A stretch of DNA of 64,000 bases, taken from Apiotrichum sp. Y4204. Its lineage: Eukaryota > Basidiomycota > Tremellomycetes > Trichosporonales > Trichosporonaceae. The notes under the pieces are model-generated. The model made no database searches, was not told the origin of the DNA, and worked only from the letters and a program-made list of their open reading frames with translations. The DNA is taken from positions 372,001-436,000 of the forward strand of contig JAMYHL010000024.1 of assembly GCA_025531455.1 (NCBI GenBank), given 5' to 3'. Positions 22,539 to 35,437 of the stretch are shown here, one piece after another. The position numbers and the translations under genes were made by a program. How positions within the stretch are numbered: position 1 is the first letter of the stretch; each line of letters begins with the position of its first letter.

Positions 22539-25500
22539 ATGACGTCTCAGTCCGATGTGCTGGACAACATATTCTCCCGCCTAGGGAGCAAGTGAGCTAT
22601 CGGTTTGTGATATGGTTAGCTGACAGCAGGGTGGACGATGTGCGCACCCAGGCTGCGATAGATCTCAAAAACTATGTGCGTGTGGATATGTGGATGCCCA
22701 GTACCCGCAACCCGTCTCGACTCGCGGCGCTGACCCCAGATCAACTCGTACAGCCAAGAGTTTCCCGGCGACGACTCGCGGAAGAACGTGTACAAGGATG
22801 TGTTCCACCGGACGTTTGAGCTCACGAGGAGCAACTATGCGAACGAGAAGCTCGGCGCCATCAGCGCCATTGGTGAGCTGCCGTCTTTGAAGGGAAGCTG
22901 ACAATCAGATATAATGCTACAACCGACAAACGAGGACTCGCCTGATCGCGCGCTGCAGAATAACATCCGTCTATATGGATGTAGGTTGACGTGCAGCCGA
23001 CTGTGCTGACTCTAGACCTCCGTCCGCTGCTCACGTACCCCGACTCGAAGGTGATGATAGACGCCGCCAAGGTTGTCGGCAACATGGTGCAGATCGCTGG
23101 CGTAAACCTCGGCGAATCTTTCTTTACAAAAGAGGTTGGGCAGGCGCTCCAGATGATTGACGGTGCGTGCACTTCTCCAGCTGGGTGGCCACGACATTAG
23201 CTGACACTTCAGACTCACGACAAGAGGTCGGACGGTTCAGCGCAGTGCTCCTCCTGCACCAGTTTGCCATCAACGCACCTGGTCTTTTCCATCCCTTTGT
23301 CCCGCGCGTCCTGGATAAGATTTGGGCCCCATTGCGAGACAGCAGAGTAAGCTAGCCGTTTCTTTTCCAGCTGACACCAGACCATGGTCCGAGAGCGCGC
23401 ATCAATGCTGCTCTCCGCGTGTCTGGACATCATCAAGACGCGTGAGCGCTCGAGTAGCGAGATCTACAGGGCAATATTCGAGGAGGCGAAGAGCGGGCTG
23501 CTAAAGGCCAATTCCGTCGACACGATTCTCGGCTCCCTTCTCGCCTTCTCATCGATGCTACAGAATCAGCACATCGTAAGCTGCAGCACTGTCCCACTCT
23601 GACCCAAGTCCATGAGCGAGTTTTACCGCTCCATTTGCGAGATCACTCTGAAGTACCGCGACAGCAAAGACACTGTGATTCGTAAGGCAGTCATTACCCT
23701 CATCCCCATCATGGCCACCTACGACAGCGACGAGTTCGAGGTACATTACCTGCACCGCAGTATGGCGTATCTCTTGCAGGCGTTGCAAAAGCCGTCCGAT
23801 CGCGACATTGCATACGTTGCGCTCGGTCACTTATCGGTCCAGCTCGCGTCTAAGATGCGCCCGTTCATTGACGACATTGTGAAGATCATCAAGGAGCACC
23901 TCAAGATGCGGGGGAGGAAGAACGCCCCAGTTGAGGCGCCAATCTTCCAATGTCTCGCCATGCTCACAACTGCCGTGGGGCCTATGCTCTCTCGCCAGAT
24001 GCACGACATACTGGATCTCATGTTCCCATGGGGTCTGACCGACGCCCTGTATCACGCCCTTCAGACAATCGCCGACCAGATCCCGCCCCTCCACCGCACC
24101 ATACAAGGTGAGACACGCATGCGATCCAAGCTTCTAACATCCAGACCGTCTGCTTGAGAACCTCTCGATTATATTGACGGGCCATTCATTCCGTCCTCTC
24201 GGCGCGCCTGCGTCGCGCGGAAAACCAACAGACATCACCCGTGACACGATCGTGCAGGCGTCCGGTGGTGGACACTCGCCGGAGACCATCGCTCTTGCGC
24301 TGAAGGTGCTCGGTAACTTTGACTTTGGCGCCCACAGTCTGAATGAGTTTGTTCGCGAGGCGGCGCTCCCGTATTTGGAGCACGACAGTGTCGAGGTCCG
24401 CAAGGAGGCGGTCCTTGCATCAACGCAACTGTTCATCAACGACCCCATCTGCCACCAGACCAGCGCCCACTCTATTGAGATTGTAAACGACGTGCTCGAA
24501 AAGCTTCTCACCGTCGGCATTACCGACCAGAACGTCTCCATCCGCCAGGCAGTCCTCGAAAACCTGAATGAGAAATTTGATCGTCACCTCGCCCAGGCGG
24601 AGGACATTCGATGCCTGTTCGTCGCGCTGAACGACGAGGAGTTTAAGATTAGGGAGCTCGCAATCGGCATCATTGGGCGTCTCGCGCACCACAACCCGGC
24701 CTATGTCATGCCGTCGTTGCGCAAGTCGCTTATCAACCTCATCACGGAGCTGGAATACTCTACCAACAACAAGCAGAAGGAGGAGAGTGCCCGACTCTTG
24801 TGTCTCCTGATTGGCGCTTCTGCAAGCCTGGTCAAATCATACGCGTCGACTATCTTGGCCGTCATCCTCCGCATCGCCAAGGCACCCGGAACACCAAATC
24901 CTGTCACTGCGTCGTGTGTGACTTGTATTGGTGAACTGGCGCGCGTCGCCGGCGAGGAGCTCGTGCCGGATGTGAAGAGCATTCTTGACCTGTTGATTGA
25001 GATGCTCGACGACCCGGCTTCCACGACTAAGCGCAACGCCGCGCTCAAGGCACTGGGCCAGGTCGTGTCGAACACCGGCGAGGTCATCGTCCCGTATCTC
25101 CAGCACCCCAATTTGTTACCCATCATCTTCCGTCTACTGCGGAGTGAAACCTCCCAGCTCATCCGCATGGAGGCGATCCGAACAATGGGTATGCTTGGTG
25201 CGCTCGACCCGTTCAAGCACAAGCTGCTCCAGCAGGTGTCTGATGACCCTAACGCCGAGGCTTCTGGGCCGCGTCCGACCGACATCACCTTGCTTATGAA
25301 CACTGCTGGACCGTCCAACGATGAGTACTACCAGACAGTCGTCATCAATGCCCTGGTAAATGTTCTCAACGACGCGAACATGAAAGAGCACCATTACGAT
25401 GCCATCAACTCGGTGATGCTTATTTTCAGGACACAGCGTCTCAAATGTGTCGGCTTCCTGCCCCAGATCTTGCCGGCGTTCCTCAATGTCATCCGCCTTG

Positions 25501-28500
25501 GCAGTCGCGACTCGCAGGATGTGTTCCTCAAGCAGCTTGCCCAGCTCATCAAGATTGTGCGGCAACATATTCGCAACTACCTCAACGACGTGTTTGCCCT
25601 CGTGCATGACTTCTGGGACCCCAACTCGTCCCTCCAGACCACGATCATCTCGCTCGTCGAGGAAATTGCCCGCGCTGTCGAGGGCGAGTTCAAGGCATAT
25701 CTCCCGCAACTGCTGCAGCAGATCCTGCGGTCGTTTGACGGTGACCTCTCCGCAAGGCATCTCTCAGATCAGCATCTCGACACGCTCAAACACATTCTCC
25801 GTGCGTTCCAGGTGTTTGGATCGAGCATCGAGGACTACCTCCACCTTGTGTTGCCCGTCATTATCCGCAGCTTCGAGACGCCTGCCACGAGGACTGAGCT
25901 GCGCAAGACGGCGCTAGTGACCACTGCCGAGCTCTGCCGTACGGTCAACTTTAGCGACCATGCGTCACAGATTATCCACCCGCTGGTGCGCACCCTCAGC
26001 ACAAGCGATATCGAGCTGCGCGACGCTGCGATGGAGACGCTCTGCGTGCTTGTGCTACAGTTTGGGACTGACTACGCCATATTCATCCCCATGGTAAACA
26101 AGGCGCTGCTCGAGAACAAGATCGTGTGGCCCATGTACGACAGCCTCGTCACCAAGCTGCTCAATCGCGAACGCCTGCCACCGGATCTCGGCCCTGTGAT
26201 GCAGTATGCTGCTGACCCGGCCGTCGAGGCCGCAGCTGCCGAGCAGGGCAAGCTTCCTGTGAACCAGATGTCGCTCAAGGCCACATGGGACTGCTCGAAT
26301 GTTACGTCGCGAAAGGAGTGGCTCGAATGGCTGAAAAAGCTCGGTGTCGACCTGATGCGAGAATCACCATCGCAGGCCATCCGTGCTTGTGGTAAGCTGG
26401 CCGACCAGCACACAACCTTTGCTCGCGAGCTGTTCAACGTCGCCTTTGTGTCGTGCTGGACCGAGCTGTACGATAGCTACCAGGAGGACCTTGTGCACAA
26501 CCTCGAGATGGCGCTGACCAACCCCGGTGTGCCATCCGAGGTGGTCAACGCCATTCTCAACCTCGCCGAGTTCATGGAGCACGACGACAAGGCGCTTTCC
26601 ATCGAGCCGCGTTTACTCGGTGACTACGCTACCGCGTTCCACGCGTATGCCAAGGCGCTGCACTACAAGGAGCAGGAGTTCTTTGTCGACGCGTCCACCT
26701 CTGTCGTCGAGGATCTCATCAGTGTGAACCAAAAGCTGCAGCAGAGCGACGCCGCATGGGGCATGCTCGAGTATGCGCAGAACAACCTTCACATGACACA
26801 CGAGGTGCTGTGGTACGAAAAGCTGGGTCGTTGGGAGGAGGCGCTCCAGGTATGGAATGCGCGTGCTCTGGACCCCGACACGACTTTCGACGAGCATGCC
26901 ATCACGATGGGTAAGCTGCAGGCTCTGCACGCGCTCGGCGAGTGGGAGGAGCTCTCAGAGTGTGTCCAGATCCGCTGGCCGAATGCCGCCGCGGACGAGA
27001 AGAAACAGATTGCGCCACTCGGCGCTGCAGCCAGCTGGGCCCTGTACCAGTGGGACCTGATGGACGACTACATCTCAGCCATGAAGAGCGACTCGGCAGA
27101 CCGCAATTTCTTCAAGTCAATTCTCGCTGTGCACCGCAACCAGTTCAGCTCGGCGATCCGCCATATCGTCAAGGCCCGCGAGCGCCTCGACGCCGAGCTC
27201 ACGACACTTACTGGAGAGAGCTACGGACGCGCATACGACGTCATCGTTCGTGTACAGATGCTTTCGGAACTGGAGGAGATCATCTCGTACAAGGATCACG
27301 CGGACCAGCCCGAGCGGCAAGCCACCCAGCGCCAGACCTGGCAGAAGCGTTTGGCCGGATGCCAGCGCGATGTGGAAGTCTGGCAGCGTATTCTCCAGCT
27401 CCGATCGCTCGTGCTCACGCCAAACGAGGACATGAACACGTGGATCGACTTTGCCGACCTCTGTCGCGACTCGGACCGTCTCAACCTGGCCGAAAAGACA
27501 CTTACCTCGCTCGTCGGCAGCTCGTGCAGCAACCTCGACGCTGAGAGCCGGTCGCGCGCACCGCCGCCGATCGTGTTCGCCTACTACCGTCTCAAATGGG
27601 CGCAGGCGGCGGCCAACAACTCGCGCGAGGACCGCCTCGAGACCCTCGGCTACCTGCGAGAGTTTACCACCTCGCTCAGCGACGACATGGGTCTCGGCGC
27701 GCGCGATGCGCAGGACCGCCTCATCCTCCCCGACGCAAAGCTGTACGGCGAGTACGTAGAGCTGCTTGCTAGGTGCCACGTCGAGCTCGGCAAGTGGCAG
27801 GCGAGCATAAGCGAGAGTGGATACACTGTGAGTACAGCTGTGTGACAGCAGAAACTGACTTCAGTCGGACCCGTCCGCAGTCCTGAACGACTACTCGCTG
27901 GCAACCCAGCTCGATCCCGGATGGTACCAGGCTTGGCACACGTGGGCGCTGGCCAACTTTGATGTCATCACGGCACTGGAGGTGTCGCAGCAGGGTCTGT
28001 TGTCGGCTCACTTTACGACGTACATTATCCCCGCTGTGGAAGGCTTCCTGCGGTCAATCGCGCTATCGCCGGGTAACTCGCTCCAGGACACGCTGCGTCT
28101 TCTCACGCTCTGGTTCACGTATGGCTACCAACACGGCGTCAACCAGGCCATTTCGCAGGGCATGGCGACTGTCAACATTGATGTGTGGCTAGAGGTCATC
28201 CCGCAGATCATCGCGCGTATTCAGACGCCGCGACAAACCATCCAGCAGCTTATCGTTCGCCTCCTGCATGACATTGGTCGTGCACACCCGCAGGCCCTCA
28301 TCTATCCTCTCACTGTCGCCTCCAAGTCTAATGTTGCCAGCCGCAAGGCAGTTGCCCAGGGCATCATGGCCAAGATGCGTGAACATGCAGCGACTATCGT
28401 CGATCAAGTGAGTAGCTATTTCGGTTTCTTGACCCAGCTAACGACAGGCCGAACTGGTTAGCACGGAACTCATCCGTGCCGCCATTTTGTGGCACGAGCA

Positions 28501-30034
28501 GTGGCACGAGGGTCTGGAGGAGGCGTCGAAGCACTACTTTGCGGACCACAACGAGGCTGCCATGTTTGAGGTTCTGGAACCGCTACATGATATGATCGAA
28601 AGGGGTCCCGAAACGCTCCGCGAGACGTCGTTCGTGCAGAGCTTTGGACACGAGCTGCGCATGGCGCGTGACTTCTGCCGGAGATACAAGCTGCACGGCG
28701 ATACCAACGATCTCAACCAGGCGTGGGACATATACTACTCTACGTTCCAGCGACTCGCGCGCCAGCTCAAGCTCCTCAACGTCATCGAGCTGCAGTACGT
28801 GTCGCCCAAGCTCATGGAGGTGCGCGACCTCGAGCTCGCTGTGCCCGGCACGTACCAGTCCGGAAAACCTGTCATTGGCATCGCGTGCGTCATGCCCACC
28901 TTCACCGTGTTCTCGTCCAAGCAGCGCCCTCGTCGGTTCACGATGCGCGGCCGCGATGGCAAGGAGTACACTTTCCTGCTCAAGGGCCACGAGGATCTTC
29001 GCCAGGACGAGCGTGTCATGCAGCTGTTCGGTCTTGTCAACACGCTGCTCAGCGCCGACCAGGAGTCCGCCAAGCGCCATCTCAGCATCCGCCAGTTCTC
29101 AATCACGCCGTTGTCGCCCGGCGCCGGTCTTCTCGGATGGGTGCCGCACAGCGATACCCTGCATACGCTTATCAAAAACTACCGCGACTCGCGCAAGATT
29201 CTCATTGACATTGAGAACCGCCTCATGAACCAGATGGCTGATGACAATTACGACACACTGCCGTTGTTGCACAAGGTCGAGGTGTTCCAGTACGCGCTGG
29301 ACAACACGACTGGCCAGGACCTGTATCGCATTCTGTGGCTGCGGAGTCGCAACTCGGAATCGTGGCTTGAGCGGCGGACGACATATACCCGCTCGCTCGC
29401 CCTTACATCCATGGTCGGCTACATTCTCGGTCTCGGCGATCGTCACCCGTCAAATCTCATGCTCGACCAGATCACTGGCGAGATTGTGCACATCGACTTT
29501 GGCGACTGTTTCGAGGTCGCGATGCAGCGCGACAAGTTCCCGGAAAAAGTCCCGTTCCGTCTCACGCGCATGCTCATCCACGCGATGGAGGTGTGTGGAC
29601 TGTCGGGAACGTACAGCCGAACATGCGAAGTGTCGATGGAGGTGCTGCGCGACAACAAAGAGTCGGTCATGGCTGTGCTCGAGGCGTTCGTGTACGACCC
29701 GTTGATCAACTGGCGTCTGACAGCGACAAACGACCCCGGCGGAAGGGAGCAGGTACGCGATGTCGAGGAACGGCAAGGCTACGGAGGCCCTGGTGGCCCC
29801 CGCGCCGCCGCGCGCGCCGACGAGCGCGACATTCTCGGCGAGGCAGACCGCCACGAGCAGATGAACGACAAGGCGCTGCAGGTCATTGAGCGCGTGCGCC
29901 GAAAACTCACGGGACGCGACTTCAAGCCCAACCTCACGCTCGGCGTCAAGGACCAGGTCGAGGAGCTCGTGCACCAGGCCACGAGCGTCGAAAACCTCTG
30001 TGTCGCGTTCGTCGGCTGGTGTTCGTTCTGGTAG
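22539..30034 (+). CDS. TOR1: Serine/threonine kinase TOR
   Basis: PIKK-family kinase at the core of TORC1/TORC2, controlling growth in response to nutrients. Eleven exons keep phase: 22539-22591, 22630-22675, 22740-22872, 22909-22980, 23016-23162, 23213-23346, 23381-23575, 23609-24107, 24145-27827, 27865-28407 and 28448-30034, giving about 2363 residues, normal for TOR. The N-terminal half is HEAT repeats and the middle is the FAT region. FRB starts near 1843 ([20 protein letters not shown]) with the rapamycin-contact Ser kept at about 1862. The kinase domain has a glycine-rich/Lys region ([19 protein letters not shown]), catalytic loop GLGDRHPSN (about 2163) and HIDFGD (about 2183). FATC ends in GWCSFW. 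All residues needed for activity appear present. The only TOR gene in this window. Confidence 0.97.
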
Positions 30035-30832
30035 CCTGGCAGCCTGGGGCAAGGGGGAGTATTTTAGTCATGGATTAATTGTACGGTAAGGAAGAACTCA
30101 TGCATAAGAATACAGAAGCGAAATCACCGAGAGACAGCGCGCGCGCGGCAGCCGCGAGGACGCACGACGGACGCGAGGACAGGGGTGGCGCGTGGGGCGT
30201 ACCAGGATGCGAACACGAGGCCGGGGGAAGCTGACTAACTTGTTCGCCCCTTTGGTCATCATACAGCGGCAGAGCTGAGGCATTCCTGGCAGCTCTGTGA
30301 CGTGCAACCGGGAATGCACGACCAGATGAAGGCAGGGTACGGGACAGGTAACGACTCGATGGACGACAGAGCTGCAGCTCTCAGACCTCAGGCGAGCACA
30401 GGGGCCGTTACAGGACAGCATGAACACTTGTTGACTGCACTAACAGCCGATCTAGCACACGTCTTTGGGCCCTGATGGATCGATGGACAGATGGGATGCT
30501 CACAGAGTCTGGGCACTGGATGACGAGGGTATATAACCCGTCATTTGTGTTGATCACTTCTTCCTTTCTCTCCATCCCCTTTCTCTCTCCTCTCTCTCTA
30601 CCTCTCGATTCTCTCTCCATCTCATCTCCTGTGCTTTCCCCACTTTCCCTCTCTTCCATCGCTTTCGAGCCTCTTTGTCCCTCCAACCCTTCTCCCATCT
30701 GTGGACACCGCCTTCATCACCGACCATACCCCTCGTCCCATCTTATTGCACGTCGACACCTACCGAACCTACTCTCGAGCGTTCCCACTATCCTCGTGCC
30801 TTCACCACCTCTAGTGCCCCTGCCTCCCAAGC
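30035..30832. promoter_or_regulatory. TOR1 3' region and promoter of first array gene
   Basis: The left part is the TOR1 3' UTR and shows nothing distinctive. A TATATAA box lies at 30530-30536, about 300 bp before the start codon at 30833, followed by a long CT-rich leader (about 30557-30720). Confidence 0.55.
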
Positions 30833-31486
30833 ATGCCTCGCGCGCCAGCGGCCAGCCCGCCTTTAACCCCGGCGTCCGCCGTATCATCCAAAAAGCGCAA
30901 GCTAGACACCGACGACGGCTCGGTCAAGGTCGAGGAGAACGCCCCCGAGGACGCGATTATGACACCTGAGACCACCGCTAGTCCCGCTGCAGTCAAGACC
31001 GAACCTGGTGAGTTTTATCGCTGACGTGTTATGTTTGCTCACCTTCAAGTCGTCCCCGTCACGCATGACAATTGCCTGCCCAAGCTCGCTCCCACGTGTC
31101 TCGAAATTCTCAAGTCCCGAAACAGGCTGTCTGAGTTGGACAACAGGCGCATTCAACCCTATCAGAGTGGCTATGTACATACGACCTTGTGGAAGAACAA
31201 TGTCACGGAAATCGCTACAAGCATCATCACGCTGGAGGAACTACTTGCAGAGTTCCAGAAATCTCTCATTGATTCGATTGAAAAGGAGGACACGGCTCGA
31301 CGCAAGAAGATGGAAAAACTAGAGCGAGAGGCCGCATTGTGTCTGGAGAAGCTGGAGCAAGAGGCCACCTCATGCCGCCAGAAGCAGCAGCTCAACGAGT
31401 CATTCCGGGAGAAGATCAACGACATCCGAAAGGACTCTGACTCCTCCGTTTCCGCTCCCGATCTTCAAGAGGATAGCAACCATTGA
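30833..31486 (+). CDS. Tandem-array protein 1, unknown, coiled coil
   Basis: Two exons, 30833-31007 and 31050-31486, 203 residues; the only array gene with an intron. No known domain was recognised. The N-terminal half is low-complexity with a basic patch SSKKRKLD (nuclear-localisation-like) and two psi-K-x-E matches (VKVE, VKTE) that fit the SUMO consensus. The shared module begins at about residue 75 (CLEILKSR), followed by EIATSIITLEELLAEF, then a long charged coiled coil (MEKLEREAALCLEKLEQEA). It is the most divergent member: the Glu-Asn-x-Arg end seen in two other members is not visible. It lies directly downstream of TOR1. Grouping with the next four genes rests on the motif pair, orientation and spacing. 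No function is proposed. Confidence 0.75.
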
Positions 31487-32182
31487 TTCGATTTGTTTGG
31501 CCGAGCTCATCAAGATCGATGTAGGCGTTCAGAATGGGCGCTGTGCTGACAGTCTCAGAACTATCAATGCCCAATAACACCATTCGTGCTGCGACTGGGA
31601 GTTCCGGTGACGAGCAGACGATGCTTTCGTTCTGGATGCTGGTCTCTATCATGCCCACATACTAGTTTTCTGTTCTGTCTTCTGTTTGCTTTCTGCTGAG
31701 CTACCTTTTATACATGGTTGACGTTTTCGTGTGCATGTATTCACTTAGTGTACACTTTGGGTACCAGTTGGATCCAAGACGTTTGCAGATGAGCTCTGAA
31801 ACTGCAAGCAGAGATCTCAAATCCAGTACTGAGGACAGTCCGTATCCCCCTGCGAGCTTGCGTCTGTACGTCTATACTTGTGTTTCGTATTGCGCGTATC
31901 GCAGCACGCGTGTGGTACTCCGAGTCCCACATCATGGCCGACACACCATAATGCACAGTAACCTCACACACACGTACACACACACACACACACACATGTT
32001 CAGGTTCTCGCTCACATCAACATCAATCATCAAGCATCATCCATCATCGATAATCCTTCCTCACCACCGAATCGCGAGCCAAATGCCGCACACGCTCAAC
32101 TTCAAAATGGATACATAGACAGCCCCCTCCCCTCCTTCTCTCCTTCGTCTCCTCACCTCCTCCTCCATTCTCAACCACCACC
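31487..32182. other. Array spacer 1-2 with CA microsatellite
   Basis: No gene is seen. It contains a (CA)n run at 31964-31996 and a CT/CA-rich leader just before the next start codon. Confidence 0.5.
31964..31996. repeat. CA dinucleotide microsatellite
   Basis: About 15 CA units, interrupted once by GTA. Confidence 0.9.
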
Positions 32183-32950
32183 ATGCCGGAGACGAAAAGC
32201 AACCCCTTCTACACTCCCACTCTCAAGCGCCCACGCAACCCGTCCCCCGAGACAACGCGCGTGGACGACGTCCCCGCCCTCCGCGTTCCGCTCATGGACA
32301 TCACTCCGCTTGTCCTCCGCGAAGAGAAGGCTGAGGGGGCGGTGGAGGAGAATGATGGATATGAGGGGGAAGATGAGGAAGACGGAGAGGCCGAGGAGGG
32401 GAATAGCGGCTTCCATGTCGCCGCCTTGACTCAGCGCGAGGACGGGAATGAGGAGGTGGAGGGCAAGCACGCCCGTGACTCCGACGACGCCAAGGAAGCT
32501 GACGACACCAACCGCGAGAACGACGAGAATGATGAGAACAGCTTTCAACCACTTGTCAACTTCACGGCCTATCACGAGAACGGTGATGGCGAGGATGACG
32601 GGGCCGACGCCGACGCAGAGAGCAGCTTTCGTTCTCTTACTGCCCCTACGGTCCTTCAAAGCGGCTCGGGCCACCGCTCAAATCACGCCTGTATTCCGAA
32701 GACGACTGCCACATGCGTCGCCTTCCTTGCCTCGCGCAACTGCCTCCCGGCAGAGTTCGACGGCGACCTCCTTGGGAGCGTGCTCCAGCTCGCCCCCGAC
32801 GCCCCGATCGAGGAGCTCGCGGCCGCGTTGATCGTACTCGAACGCGAAGTCGAGCGCCTGCAGGACGAGTTTGTGCGCCGCCTCCGCGAGGATGTTGTCC
32901 AGGGGAGGAGCGCGCAGGAGGCGCTGGAGGAGCTCGGTGAGAGCCGGTAG
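32183..32950 (+). CDS. Tandem-array protein 2, unknown, acidic
   Basis: Single exon, 255 residues. The N-terminus has a basic Pro-rich patch (TLKRPRNPSPETTR), then about 130 strongly acidic residues (Glu/Asp/Asn, for example GYEGEDEEDGEAEEGN). The shared module starts at about residue 178: CVAFLASRNCLP, then PIEELAAALIVLEREVERLQ, then an amphipathic helix ending LEELGESR. The start codon sits in a CCACC-ATG context after a CT-rich leader. Its only visible relatives are the neighbouring array genes. An acidic body, basic patch and coiled coil suggest a nuclear protein-protein interaction factor, but this is composition-based only. Confidence 0.78.
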   Translation: MPETKSNPFYTPTLKRPRNPSPETTRVDDVPALRVPLMDITPLVLREEKAEGAVEENDGYEGEDEEDGEAEEGNSGFHVAALTQREDGNEEVEGKHARDSDDAKEADDTNRENDENDENSFQPLVNFTAYHENGDGEDDGADADAESSFRSLTAPTVLQSGSGHRSNHACIPKTTATCVAFLASRNCLPAEFDGDLLGSVLQLAPDAPIEELAAALIVLEREVERLQDEFVRRLREDVVQGRSAQEALEELGESR

Positions 32951-33792
32951 GGGAGATGTTGTTATCTAGTCATTTGGTTCTGCACGACGACTGTTGTAGT
33001 TTCTTCTGCATTGAAAGTATTGGACAGCACATGCGGGGCAGTGTTCAGTGGTTAGTGAACGAATTTCGGGTGTTGGGGGGAAGAAACGGTTGGGAGGCAC
33101 GGACCTCGGCCGGCGGCGCGAGAACCAAACAAAAACCAAAACCAAACAAATCAGTCTCGTGTCGCGTCGCGCACACACTCGTACCCAACATATCAAATCA
33201 TCACTCATTCCCGTATTCTCACATCATCCCGCTCCTCTATCCTTCATAATCGTTACTGACCGCCCTGGCCTGTCTTGAATATCGTTGCGAGGCGCAACGG
33301 TAGGTGGACCGGCAGGCTACCAGACACCATTTGTACCACCCATCCACAACCCCCCTGCCCTACACATTCCCTGTCCAATCGATTCACCACTGCCATCCCG
33401 ATTCCTCAATCAAGTGTGATGACAAGACACTGCTTGCCCAACAGGCGAGCAACTAGCAGCCGCAGCAGCACTGGCGGCGCACACGAACTAACAAAGAACA
33501 AGCACCCACCTGACTACCTGCTTTTCCATTCCGTTCACGCATCCAGCTTCTGCCTGATCCGCCTCGTCCCTCAAGAATCATGCCGAACAAACACAGCTGT
33601 GCAGACGAAGGGCGCAGAGGGTTGCCCTCTCTTTCACGTTCTCACGCCATCTGCCATCCTATTTAACCTCTGACTCCTCCCTTTCTCTTTCTCATCACCA
33701 CATCTCTCTCGGTCGCCACCACCCTCGAGACAAGACGACAACGACGCCGCTCCCATCTTCCAGGCGTCTTCACCGTTGACCCCTCCATAACA
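32951..33792. other. Array spacer 2-3
   Basis: No gene is seen. AACCAAAC-type short repeats occur near 33125. A CTATTTAAC element at about 33659 may serve as a weak TATA box. The leader after it is CT-rich. Confidence 0.45.
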
Positions 33793-34425
33793 ATGCCCTT
33801 CACCAAGCCACAGAGCTACTCCTCCGATGAGGAGTCTTTTGTAGTCAAGCGCAAGCGCGCCGAATACTACTCCAGCGAGGACGATAACGGCGGCGAAGCG
33901 GAAGAAGGACAGCGCCGCATCACCTCATCCCGTTCGAAAGGCGTCAACGAGACCAAGTACAAGAAAGCCAAGGGCACGAAGGCCAACGACAAGCGCGACG
34001 GAGACGGTGAAGACAAAAATGGCTCGGATGAAGACACCGTTGCCACCGCCACAATGCAGTCTGCCACCCCCCCTGTCGTACCCACCAAGGATGCCAACAA
34101 GACCCATTCGAACCCATGGTGGCTTTCGGACAAGATCGCGCCACCATCGTTGGACGCCTGTATCTCGTTCCTCAAGTCGCGCGGGGCCGAGTTGCCCTAC
34201 AATGCAACGACCAGCGTGCTCGATGTCGAACTCGAAGAATGGAACACCAATGAATGGTCGACGGAGTCACTCGCCCGCGAAATCATTACTCTCGAGGTAC
34301 AGCAAAACAATAACGCCCGCACTTTGGCTTTGTATCGCGAGAGACTTGCCAAACGCCTCAAGCGAGAGCTGCGTAAAGGACAGGAGGCGCTGGATGCTCT
34401 TCTGGAGGAGAACCAGCGCGAGTAG
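33793..34425 (+). CDS. Tandem-array protein 3, unknown
   Basis: Single exon, 210 residues. The N-terminus carries a basic patch followed by acidic Ser clusters (VVKRKRAEYYSSEDD, a possible casein-kinase-2 site cluster), then a Lys/Asp/Gly linker. The shared module starts at about residue 123: CISFLKSRGAELP, then WSTESLAREIITLE, then a basic coiled coil (YRERLAKRLKRELRKGQEAL) ending LLEENQRE. This copy is the clearest example of the module and a good query for homologue searches. No catalytic motif, membrane segment or signal peptide is visible. Confidence 0.8.
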   Translation: MPFTKPQSYSSDEESFVVKRKRAEYYSSEDDNGGEAEEGQRRITSSRSKGVNETKYKKAKGTKANDKRDGDGEDKNGSDEDTVATATMQSATPPVVPTKDANKTHSNPWWLSDKIAPPSLDACISFLKSRGAELPYNATTSVLDVELEEWNTNEWSTESLAREIITLEVQQNNNARTLALYRERLAKRLKRELRKGQEALDALLEENQRE

Positions 34426-34879
34426 GAGCCTATAGTTTTAGTCCTCCGTCTGCCTTCACCTTCAATAGTCCTGGATGTAATCGACTTAAGGAAGGCCTGT
34501 ACAGCTCGCTTTATGCATTCTCACATCTGTGTGCATTCCAGCTCATGAGAAAGCAACGAGCAAACGAGGTTGAGGCGCTCACACTCATTACAGTCGACCT
34601 TCCTCTGGCCGTCTCACAATGACAACAGCCCCACTCATCATCGCATCTCACCTCATCACTTCGTCTTCCCTCCCTTCTTTCAACTCTTACTTTCTTTGAA
34701 GTGCTCTCCCTCCTACACTGTACGAGTCCATTAACAGTGTCGCCTCCTTTCGCCTACCAGACACAACTATCAGGCTTGACATTGAACACAATCACCAAGC
34801 TCGTCAAACATTCGCTCTTTGAGAAACGCCACCGTGGCCGTTTGCTGCCCCAAACACCATTGAGACGACAACTCCAACG
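34426..34879. other. Array spacer 3-4
   Basis: 454 bp without a gene. The right half is CT/CA-rich leader-like sequence. Confidence 0.45.
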
Positions 34880-35437
34880 ATGGAATATCTATCCATTGCA
34901 AACCGCGACATACTCAACCCGGAGGTGACGGGCACGCGCAAGCGCACCGCCGAGTCTTCTCCGCATGCGAACACGAACAGCGCCGAAGCTTTCCGGCTTA
35001 CCGACAGGAAGAAGGCCAAGACCGCCCATATCGTCGAGGGCAACAAGACTGCAGAGGATACCGCCAGCGACTCAGAGTCCCGCATCGTCATCGTGGAGGA
35101 TCGACCTCGCGTTCGCCGTTGGATAAATCCCCGGCCTAAGGCTCCTTCTCCTCCCCCTGTGGGAAGTGTCGAGTTCTTCAAGTCACGCGGCATCAACATC
35201 CCTGCCGAAGTCATTAACGTTCAAGCGGTTTGCGGCATGCTTCCTCGCGGTATCGATCACTCTGACCAGTCCCCGGAGACGCTCGTCCGGACGATCATTG
35301 ACCTCGAGGACGTGGAGAAGTTTGTCAAGGAGTCGCTTTCCAATTACCGCAAGGCACTCGCGACACTGGTAAAGGAAAAGATTGATCAGCAAACGGAGAT
35401 TCTGGATCACCTTCTCCCCGAGAACGAACGTCGTTAG
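34880..35437 (+). CDS. Tandem-array protein 4, unknown
   Basis: Single exon, 185 residues, the shortest member. The N-terminal part has two basic patches (GTRKRTAESS and DRKKAKTA) and a Pro-rich linker. The shared module starts at about residue 96: SVEFFKSRGINIP (Ser where other copies have Cys), then SPETLVRTIIDLEDVEKF, then a helix (YRKALATLVKEKIDQQTEIL) ending HLLPENERR. Spacing from the shared K/A-x-S-R motif to the I-I-x-L-E helix is close to that of protein 3, so 3 and 4 look like the most recent duplicates. Function unknown. Confidence 0.8.
   Translation: MEYLSIANRDILNPEVTGTRKRTAESSPHANTNSAEAFRLTDRKKAKTAHIVEGNKTAEDTASDSESRIVIVEDRPRVRRWINPRPKAPSPPPVGSVEFFKSRGINIPAEVINVQAVCGMLPRGIDHSDQSPETLVRTIIDLEDVEKFVKESLSNYRKALATLVKEKIDQQTEILDHLLPENERR

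Noticed and set aside
24134..29709. Several long antisense and alternate frames across TOR1
   Set aside because: They mirror codon use of the TOR1 coding exons; TOR1 itself is unambiguous.
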